Source: Gemmatimonadetes bacterium SCN 70-22 (GTDB taxonomy: Bacteria; Gemmatimonadota; Gemmatimonadetes; Gemmatimonadales; Gemmatimonadaceae). From it: a stretch of DNA of 35,283 bases. Below are positions 18,520 through 25,730 of the stretch, one piece after another. Under the pieces are notes generated by a model. That model worked only from the letters and a program-made list of their open reading frames with translations, made no database searches and was not told the DNA's origin. The position numbers and the translations under genes are program-made. The stretch covers positions 1 through 35,283 of the forward strand of contig MEDZ01000036.1 in the NCBI GenBank assembly GCA_001724275.1, in the 5' to 3' direction. Each line of letters opens with the position of its first letter. Position 1 is the stretch's first letter.

Positions 18520-18924
18520 CTAGATCGGCGTGGAGACGCCGAGCTTGAAGCCGTCCGGATCCTTGAACTGGAACGTGCGGGCCCCCCACGGACGATCCGC
18601 CGGTTCGTTCAGGAGCGTCCACCCCGCCGCCGTGAGTCGCGCCGCTGCCGCATCGACGTCGGCGGGAGCGGCCACGTTGATCTGCAGGTAGAACCCCTGT
18701 CCCTTGATCCGGTCCCACCCCAGCTTGCCGTCGTCCTGGTTGAGGACGATGCGGATGTCGCCGGCGACGATCACCGCGGCGACGACCCGCCCGTCGCGCT
18801 CGAACTGGTGCGCCACGGCGAAGCCGAGGGCGTCGCGGTAGAAACGAATCGAGGCGTCGAGCTCCTTGCAGGTGAGGGAGCAGCCGAGGGTGGTGGCGTT
18901 GAACGCGGACGGGGCGTTGCTCAT
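18520..18924 (-). CDS. VOC superfamily (glyoxalase/bleomycin resistance-like) protein
   Basis: A 134-aa single VOC module. Family hallmarks are LGCSLTCKELDASIRFYRDA with LGFAVAHQF near the N-terminus, the mid-strand IRIVLNQDDGKLGWDR, and the C-terminal FQFKDPDGFKLGVSTP. VOC proteins bind metals or sequester small molecules; the number of conserved metal ligands here does not allow a choice between enzyme and binding protein. ATG 18924 fits the family length. The upstream bases on the minus strand are pyrimidine-rich with no Shine-Dalgarno sequence, so the start is leaderless or weak. It is divergent from the ABC-F gene. Confidence 0.88.
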   Translation of the reverse strand: MSNAPSAFNATTLGCSLTCKELDASIRFYRDALGFAVAHQFERDGRVVAAVIVAGDIRIVLNQDDGKLGWDRIKGQGFYLQINVAAPADVDAAAARLTAAGWTLLNEPADRPWGARTFQFKDPDGFKLGVSTPI

Positions 18925-19126
18925 TGCGTCGTCAGGAGGAGGGGATGGGAGCGCGTGCAACGGGAGTGCAACGCGCGCAGCTCCAAGTCTACCGGGTGGG
19001 GGCGACCGACACCATCCGCCCACCCGGGCGAGGCGGGGCGGGCGATTACCTTTCCCATGGCGCGTCGCCTCCCGCCGTTCGCGCGCGCGGACCGCCCTCG
19101 CTCCCCTGCTCTTCTCCCAGCACCGC

Positions 19127-20764
<1,638 letters not shown>

Positions 20765-20766
20765 CG

Positions 20767-20926
20767 TCTCATGGAGAAGTCGAAGCCCACGTAGGCGAGA
20801 GCACCCGGTTCTTCACCGTCGCGTCCGACGTGAGGTCGGTGACGCGGTGCTGGTACCGGGCAACGATGACGGCGAAGTGATCGCCGGCGGGAAGGGCGAG
20901 CCCACCCCCGACGACGGCAGCGCGCA
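20767..20926 (-). pseudogene. Frameshifted remnant of an outer-membrane beta-barrel gene
   Basis: The minus strand encodes a fragment matching the C-terminal quarter of the intact barrel protein at 23080-23733. Shared blocks are VVGGG-ALP, DHFA/RHFA, RYQH-TDL and VKNRVLS. After VKNRVLS the frame shifts by one missing base near 20794-20795; the last strand continues in another frame as YVGFDFSM, matching YAGLEFSL. No upstream three-quarters of the gene is recognisable; the remnant stops about where the oxidase gene's upstream region begins. It is a decayed paralogue rather than a functional gene. Confidence 0.75.
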
Positions 20927-21018
20927 TGGATCGAGCCGCGCTCCCTTGCGCCGCACCTCCGTCGCCCCCTAATTGTCGCCTGCGTAGTGGGAAGACCCCA
21001 CTCCCCCCGGGGGCATCG

Positions 21019-22959
21019 ATGCAGCAGGCCGTGATCGCTCTCGTTGTGGTCGGTTCCCTGCTCATGGCCCGCGCGCCAGGCGATGCGGTGCGGCCGCCCC
21101 CAGGGTCGGTGCAGGGCAAGCCCCACTCGCCCCTCGAGCGCGTCGAGCCGAACGACAACACCGTCCCCGCCGGCACGCTGCGGAACGACTCGCTCTTCGT
21201 GCGGCTAGAGGTGCGCCGGGGCGAGTGGCGCCCTGAAGCCGATTCCGGCCCTGTGCTGCAGGTCGAGGCGCTGGCAGAGGAGGGTAAGGCGCCGCAGATA
21301 CCGGGCCCGCTGCTGCGCGTGCCCGAGGGGACGACGGTCGTCGCGACGGTGACCAACCACTTGGCAGACTCGACGGTCATACTGCGAGGCTTCGTGGCAC
21401 GCCCGTCGCCGCGCGACAGCGTCCCCGTGCGCCCGGGCGAGACGCGCACGGTGACCTTCCTGGCGGGAGTGCCCGGCACCTACCTGTACCGCGTGCGGAT
21501 CGGGAACGTGGCCGACGCGGTGGAGCGCGACCTCACGGCGGGCGCGTTCGTGGTGGACCCGCGCGGCGCTCATGCGAGCGACCGCGTCAGCGACCGCGCC
21601 AGCGACCGCGCCAGCGACCGCGCCAGCCACCGCGCCGGCGACCGCATCATGGTGATCAACATCTGGGGGGCCCCGCGCGACTCGGGCGCATACGACAATG
21701 CACTCGCGATCAACGGGCGCTCCTGGCCGTACACGGAGCAGCTGGCCGCCACGGTGGGCGACACGCTGCACTGGCGGGTGGTGAACGCGTCGCTGCGTCC
21801 GCACCCGATGCACCTGCATGGCGCGTACTTCCGCGTGGAGAGCAAGGGGCACATCTGGGTCGACACGACCTTTGCGCGCGACCGCCAGCGCGAGGTGGTG
21901 ACCGAGGTGCTGCGGGGAGGGCAGACGATGCGGATGTCCTGGGCGCCGGTGAGGCCCGGGCGCTGGATCTTCCACTGCCACCTGATGTTCCATGTGGTCG
22001 CGCCGATCGCGCGTGCCGGGACGAATCCCGCCGACCTGCACCAGGCGCACGCCGAAGATCCCCGGTTGCACATGGCGGGGCTGGTGGTGGGGATCGACGC
22101 GCGACTCCCCGCGGGGGCGCGCGTGCCCCCGCGCGGGCGCGCGCGCACGCTCGACCTGTACGTGCAGGAGGGGGTGCGGCGCACGCGCGCGGCGCGCGCG
22201 ATGAGCTTCGTGCTGCAGCAGGGCGCTCGCGCGCCGGGTCCGGACTCGCTCGTGCTCCCCGGCTCGCTGCTGGTCCTGACGCGCGGCCAGCCGACGGATG
22301 TGCGCGTGCACAACCGGCTGCGCGAGGCGACGAGCGTGCATTGGCACGGCCTCGAACTCGAGAGCTATTCCGACGGCGTCGCCGGCTGGGGCGGAGTCGA
22401 CGGCGGACGTCCGACGCCATCGGTGCCGCCAGGCGGGCGCTTCACGGCGCGCCTGACGACACCACGCGCCGGAACGTTCATCTATCACACGCACCTGCGG
22501 GACATCGAGCAGCTGACGTCGGGGCTCTACGGTCCGCTCATCGTGCTGGAGCCCGGCCAACGGTTCGACGCGCGAACGGATCACGTGCACATCCTCGGCT
22601 GGGACTCCGCAGGGGATTCGGTGCAGGCATTGGTGAACGGTGACTCCGTGCGCGGCCCGCCGATCGCCATGCGGGTGGGCGAGGCGCATCGGTTCCGGTT
22701 CATCAACATCGGGCCGGCAGAGGCGTTCGCATTCACCATCCGCCGGGACAGCGCGCTGGCCGAGTGGGTGCCGCTGGCGAAGGACGGGGCGACGCTCCCG
22801 GCGGCATTGCGCGCGGCGCAGCCCGCGCGCGTGCGCGTGGACGTGGGAGAGACGTACGACTTCACCTTCACACCGCGCGCCCCGGGCGAGTACGTGCTGT
22901 CGACCGTGACGACACCGCCGGGGCGATTGTGGCGGCGGGTGCTGGTGGTATCGCCGTAG
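21019..22959 (+). CDS. Multicopper oxidase with permuted cupredoxin domain order
   Basis: A 646-aa protein with signal-like N-terminus MQQAVIALVVVGSLLMARAP; ATG 21019 is chosen because the signal starts there. All canonical copper motifs are present but in unusual order. A first cupredoxin-like domain lacks ligands (VILRGF, YLYRVR where HWHG and YHxH are expected). The usually C-terminal pair then follows: HPMHLHG (H262, H265, H267) and HCHLMFH (H319, C320, H321, H325). The usually N-terminal pair comes last: HWHG (H441, H443) and YHTH (H490, H492), followed by a middle-domain-like segment (RFRFINIGPAEAFAF). A type 1 and a trinuclear site can therefore form. It probably oxidises a substrate or metal in the envelope. 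A (Ser-Asp-Arg-Ala) tandem repeat lies at about 187-210. Confidence 0.88.
   Translation: MQQAVIALVVVGSLLMARAPGDAVRPPPGSVQGKPHSPLERVEPNDNTVPAGTLRNDSLFVRLEVRRGEWRPEADSGPVLQVEALAEEGKAPQIPGPLLRVPEGTTVVATVTNHLADSTVILRGFVARPSPRDSVPVRPGETRTVTFLAGVPGTYLYRVRIGNVADAVERDLTAGAFVVDPRGAHASDRVSDRASDRASDRASHRAGDRIMVINIWGAPRDSGAYDNALAINGRSWPYTEQLAATVGDTLHWRVVNASLRPHPMHLHGAYFRVESKGHIWVDTTFARDRQREVVTEVLRGGQTMRMSWAPVRPGRWIFHCHLMFHVVAPIARAGTNPADLHQAHAEDPRLHMAGLVVGIDARLPAGARVPPRGRARTLDLYVQEGVRRTRAARAMSFVLQQGARAPGPDSLVLPGSLLVLTRGQPTDVRVHNRLREATSVHWHGLELESYSDGVAGWGGVDGGRPTPSVPPGGRFTARLTTPRAGTFIYHTHLRDIEQLTSGLYGPLIVLEPGQRFDARTDHVHILGWDSAGDSVQALVNGDSVRGPPIAMRVGEAHRFRFINIGPAEAFAFTIRRDSALAEWVPLAKDGATLPAALRAAQPARVRVDVGETYDFTFTPRAPGEYVLSTVTTPPGRLWRRVLVVSP
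21577..21648 (+). repeat. 12-bp tandem repeat, 6 copies, in the multicopper oxidase
   Basis: Units of AGCGACCGCGCC, three exact and three with one to three changes, in frame. They encode SDRV-SDRA-SDRA-SDRA-SHRA-GDRI between the first and second cupredoxin domains. Near-identity of the central copies suggests recent slippage. Confidence 0.9.
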
Positions 22960-23042
22960 GGGGCGCGCGAGACGCACGGCTGCACCTCTCTCCCCCTGAC
23001 CGGCACGCTGGATGCCGCCACCCGGCGAGCGGAGTTGGCGCT

Positions 23043-23073
23043 CGGCGCGGCACCCTCGGCGGGCGCCGCGCCG
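23043..23073. terminator. Hairpin between convergent oxidase and barrel genes
   Basis: Perfect 9-bp stem CGGCGCGGC (23043-23051) / GCCGCGCCG (23065-23073) with a 13-nt loop, 6 bp before the barrel stop codon (23080-23082). It lacks a T-run. GC-rich stems arise readily by chance in this DNA. Confidence 0.4.
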
Positions 23074-23079
23074 CGCAGC

Positions 23080-23733
23080 CTAACGTGTCAGCGAGAACTC
23101 GAGGCCGGCGTATACCGACAGCACGCGGTTCTTGACCACCGATTCGGACTCCAGGTCGGTGAAGCCGTGCTGGTACCTGACCCCCAGGGTCGCGAAATGG
23201 CGGCCGATGGGGAGTGCCACCCCACCGCCGACGACCCCGGCGAAGTCCACGCTCTTGATGTCGAGATCGGCGTCGTCGCAGTCCATCGACGCCGTCACCC
23301 CTGCACCGGTGCCCTCGAGCTTGCAGCGCACCTTGAAGCCGACGGACGGCCCGGCGTACACGTGCGGGCGGACGCCGCCACCCGTCTTCCCCTCGTATTG
23401 CACCAATACGGGGACGTCCAGGTAGTCGATCTTGATCTTGGCCTTGCCCGTGACATCCTCGTCGTCGATCGGCGCCTCCGCCCCTCTGCGCGAATAGAGC
23501 AGTTCCGGGCGAATGCCCCAGCCACCGCCGAGCGGCTTGAGGACCGAGACGCCGAACAGGAACGCGGTCAGGCGGTCGGCATCCTCGGCGTCCTTGCCTC
23601 CGACGGTGGCGGAGTTGACGCCGCCAAGGATACCCAGCCGTATCGGATCGGCAGACGAGGTCTGGGCCGTGGCCACGGCGGGGATCCCCCCCATCACGAT
23701 GGCAGCCGCGACCGTTAGGACTCGCATGTGCAT
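23080..23733 (-). CDS. Outer-membrane beta-barrel protein (porin family, OMP_b-brl_2-like)
   Basis: A 217-aa exported protein. Signal peptide MHMRVLTVAAAIVMGGIPAVATAQ is followed by an eight-strand-type small barrel: RLGILGGVNSATV, WGIRPELLYSRRGAE (the FRPEL-Y-RRG signature of this family), KIDYLDVPVLVQYEG, PHVYAGPSVGFKVRCKLEG, a short loop with two more cysteines, and a final aromatic-ended strand VYAGLEFSLTR. Three cysteines are noticeable (one in FKVRCKLEG, one in SMDCDD, none elsewhere in the mature chain apart from these if the first is counted once), so at most a single disulfide is possible. Start at 23733 is supported by GGGAGG 6-8 nt upstream; the second Met is two codons in. Function is probably structural or small-molecule permeation; not specific. 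Confidence 0.88.
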   Translation of the reverse strand: MHMRVLTVAAAIVMGGIPAVATAQTSSADPIRLGILGGVNSATVGGKDAEDADRLTAFLFGVSVLKPLGGGWGIRPELLYSRRGAEAPIDDEDVTGKAKIKIDYLDVPVLVQYEGKTGGGVRPHVYAGPSVGFKVRCKLEGTGAGVTASMDCDDADLDIKSVDFAGVVGGGVALPIGRHFATLGVRYQHGFTDLESESVVKNRVLSVYAGLEFSLTR

Positions 23734-24118
23734 GGTGTCCTCCCGGTGACGTGTTGTCGCTTTCGACGCGGACGCGGACCAGCTTGCCCCGCGCCGCGCT
23801 CCATCATGACACCCCGCCCTGCCGGCACCATCCGTCAGTCCCGTATTTCGGCGGGGCGGATACCCTACACGTTTTGGCACACATGCTGCGCGCGCCTGCC
23901 TGGAGGTCTGGGGCGGCGGCAAGGATGACCCAACGGCGCGATGGCCAGCTGCACTCGATCACTCGCCCCCTAGCGGCCTCGTGCCATTCGTACCAACCTT
24001 CGGCGCTCGGCACGCACGCAGGCCCGCCTCCTTCCTGCAGCCGGCCATCACGCCCGTGGCGCCCCGCACAACCACCCACATCCGATCATCGTCAGCTACA
24101 AGGACCGAGGAACGCGCC
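23734..24118. other. Divergent intergenic region, barrel gene / DUF1801 gene
   Basis: 385 bp without a convincing gene. It contains the barrel gene's ribosome-binding site on the minus strand, GAGGAA at 24107-24112 for the DUF1801 gene, and a sigma54-like match at 23875-23889. Confidence 0.55.
23875..23889 (+). promoter_or_regulatory. Possible sigma54-type promoter
   Basis: TGGCAC-ACATG-CTGC: a perfect -24 TGGCAC and a -12 GC at the correct spacing, but only a partial TTGCA. It would leave a leader of about 220 nt before ATG 24119. A single-site match and weakly supported. Confidence 0.25.
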
Positions 24119-25444
24119 ATGCCACATAGCAGCGTCGAGGAGTACAATGCGGCCCAATCGCCCGCCGACCGGGCGATCTGCCAGCTGCTGGCCGAGGAGA
24201 TCACGCGCCACCTCCCCGAGGCGGAACACAAGATCTGGCACGCCCACCCCGTTTGGTTCCTCGACGGCAACCCGATCGTCGGGTACAGCAAGCTCAAGAA
24301 CAGCGTGCGGCTGCTGTTCTGGAGCGGCCAGTCGTTCGACGAGGCCGGGCTGGCGGCGGAGGGGACCTTCAAGGCCGCCGAGGCGCGCTATACGAAGGTC
24401 GACGATGTCGACACCAAGGTGCTCCAGCGCTGGCTGGCCAAGGCCCGCGATATCCAGTGGGACTACAAGAACATCGTGCGAAGCAAGGGACGGCTGGAGC
24501 GGCTGGAGACGTCGCCGGCAAAGCCTGCCCCCCGCGCACGCACGGCGCGGAAGCCGGCCGCCGGTGCAACGGCGGGGCCAAAGACGGGGCCAAAGACGGG
24601 GCCAAAGACGGGGCCAAAGACGGGGCCAAAGACGGGCTCCGCCACGCAAGACGCGTCGCGCCTCATCGACCAGCGGATCCGCGACCTGGGGGGATGGCGC
24701 GGGGAGACGCTGGCCCGCATGCGGGCGCTCGTACTCGATGCCGCATCAGGAATGATCGAGGAGTGGAAGTGGGACAATCCCGTCTGGTCGCACGGCGGGA
24801 TCGTCTGCACCGGCGAGGCCTACCAGAAGGTCGTGAAGCTCACCTTCGCCCGGGGAGCCAGCGTCCCGGACCCCTCGCACCTCTTCAATTCCAGCCTGAC
24901 GGGGAACACCCGCCGCGCGATCGATATCCGCGAGGGGGAGAAGGTCGACGCGCGCGCCTTCAAGGCGCTCGTCAAGGCGGCGGTGGCGCTCAACGGGTCC
25001 AAGGACGGCACGGGAGGGACCACGGCGAGCAAGCGCCCGCGCTTGCGCCTCCTCGCCGGTGGCAACCCCCAGGTCGCCAAGGCGGACGGTGACGCCCCCG
25101 TGCAGGCGTACATCGCCGCCATGCCGGGGTGGAAGCGTGAGCTGGGCGCGCGGCTCGACGCCATCATCTCGCGCGCGGTGCCTAACGTGCGCAAGGCGGT
25201 CAAGTGGAACTCGCCGTTCTACGGCATCGAGGGACAGGGGTGGTTCCTGTCGTTCCACGTCTACACCCACTACGTGAAGGTCACCTTCTTTCGCGGCACG
25301 TCGTTGCAGCCGGTGCCGCCTGGGGGCACCCCACGCAGCAAGGACGCCCGCTGGATCGACCTTCGCGAGGGCGACCGGCTCGACGAACGGCAGTTCGCGG
25401 CATGGGTGCGGCAGGGCGCAGCGCTTCCCGGCTGGACCCCCTGA
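24119..25444 (+). CDS. Protein with three tandem DUF1801-like domains
   Basis: A 441-aa soluble protein with three copies of the small DUF1801 (YdhG-like) fold, normally found singly at about 110-140 aa. Domain 1 (about 15-120) has KIWHAHPVWFLDGNPIVGYS and VRLLFWSG. Domain 2 (185-293) has EEWKWDNPVWSHGGIVCTGE and VVKLTFARGA. Domain 3 (325-438) has RKAVKWNSPFYGI and YVKVTFFRGT. Domains 1 and 2 are joined by a (Gly-Pro-Lys-Thr)5 linker at 153-172, encoded by a tandem repeat. ATG 24119 has GAGGAA 6 nt upstream. The DUF1801 function is poorly defined. Three diverged domains in one chain suggest distinct roles or a pseudo-trimer. Confidence 0.85.
   Translation: MPHSSVEEYNAAQSPADRAICQLLAEEITRHLPEAEHKIWHAHPVWFLDGNPIVGYSKLKNSVRLLFWSGQSFDEAGLAAEGTFKAAEARYTKVDDVDTKVLQRWLAKARDIQWDYKNIVRSKGRLERLETSPAKPAPRARTARKPAAGATAGPKTGPKTGPKTGPKTGPKTGSATQDASRLIDQRIRDLGGWRGETLARMRALVLDAASGMIEEWKWDNPVWSHGGIVCTGEAYQKVVKLTFARGASVPDPSHLFNSSLTGNTRRAIDIREGEKVDARAFKALVKAAVALNGSKDGTGGTTASKRPRLRLLAGGNPQVAKADGDAPVQAYIAAMPGWKRELGARLDAIISRAVPNVRKAVKWNSPFYGIEGQGWFLSFHVYTHYVKVTFFRGTSLQPVPPGGTPRSKDARWIDLREGDRLDERQFAAWVRQGAALPGWTP
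24574..24633 (+). repeat. 12-bp tandem repeat, 5 exact copies, in the DUF1801 gene
   Basis: Five identical units of GGGGCCAAAGAC, in frame, encoding the Gly-Pro-Lys-Thr linker. Perfect identity between copies indicates recent expansion and likely length variation between strains. Confidence 0.95.
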
Positions 25445-25473
25445 CGGGTGGCCGTCGCCCCGGAGACGGGGCA

Positions 25474-25518
25474 ACGCCGAGCGCGCCAAGCGCGCCAAGC
25501 ACGCCAAGCACGCCAAGC
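25474..25518. repeat. 9-bp intergenic tandem repeat, 5 copies
   Basis: Units ACGCCGAGC, GCGCCAAGC (twice) and ACGCCAAGC (twice), starting 29 bp after the DUF1801 stop codon. Noncoding as far as I can see, and a potential variable-number locus. Unit length and lack of spacers rule out CRISPR. Confidence 0.85.
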
Positions 25519-25664
25519 GCGCCCGTACCCACAACCTCGACGGCCGGCATTCTCCCGGGCACCTGACACGCGGTGCCCGTGACCTGCAACACGTGCGTTG
25601 GCGGCCCACGACATTATCGTGCGCCCGCTCCGCTCGCCCCCTGGCGCGCCGCCGCTCGCACGCA

Positions 25665-25699
25665 CCAAACGTTTGGCCACGCGGTGACGCCCATACCCT
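25665..25699 (+). promoter_or_regulatory. Palindrome and probable promoter of the 946-aa/PhoD-like unit
   Basis: CCAAACGTTTGG at 25665-25676 is a perfect 12-bp palindrome. TTTGGC at 25672-25677 could be the -35, with TACCCT at 25694-25699 as -10 (16-bp spacer), similar to the TACCGT -10 at 2883. The leader to ATG 25731 would be about 25 nt and contains GGAGG at 25718-25722. Regulation through the palindrome is inference. Confidence 0.45.
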
Positions 25700-25730
25700 G
25701 ACCCCGCCGTGACTCCCGGAGGCTATCGCG

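Noticed and set aside
20926-21018. Upstream in-frame ATG for the multicopper oxidase
   Set aside because: It would put 31 proline-rich residues before a good signal-like segment that starts at ATG 21019.
25474-25518. Possible CRISPR array
   Set aside because: Units are 9 bp and directly abutting, with no spacers and no cas genes in the window.
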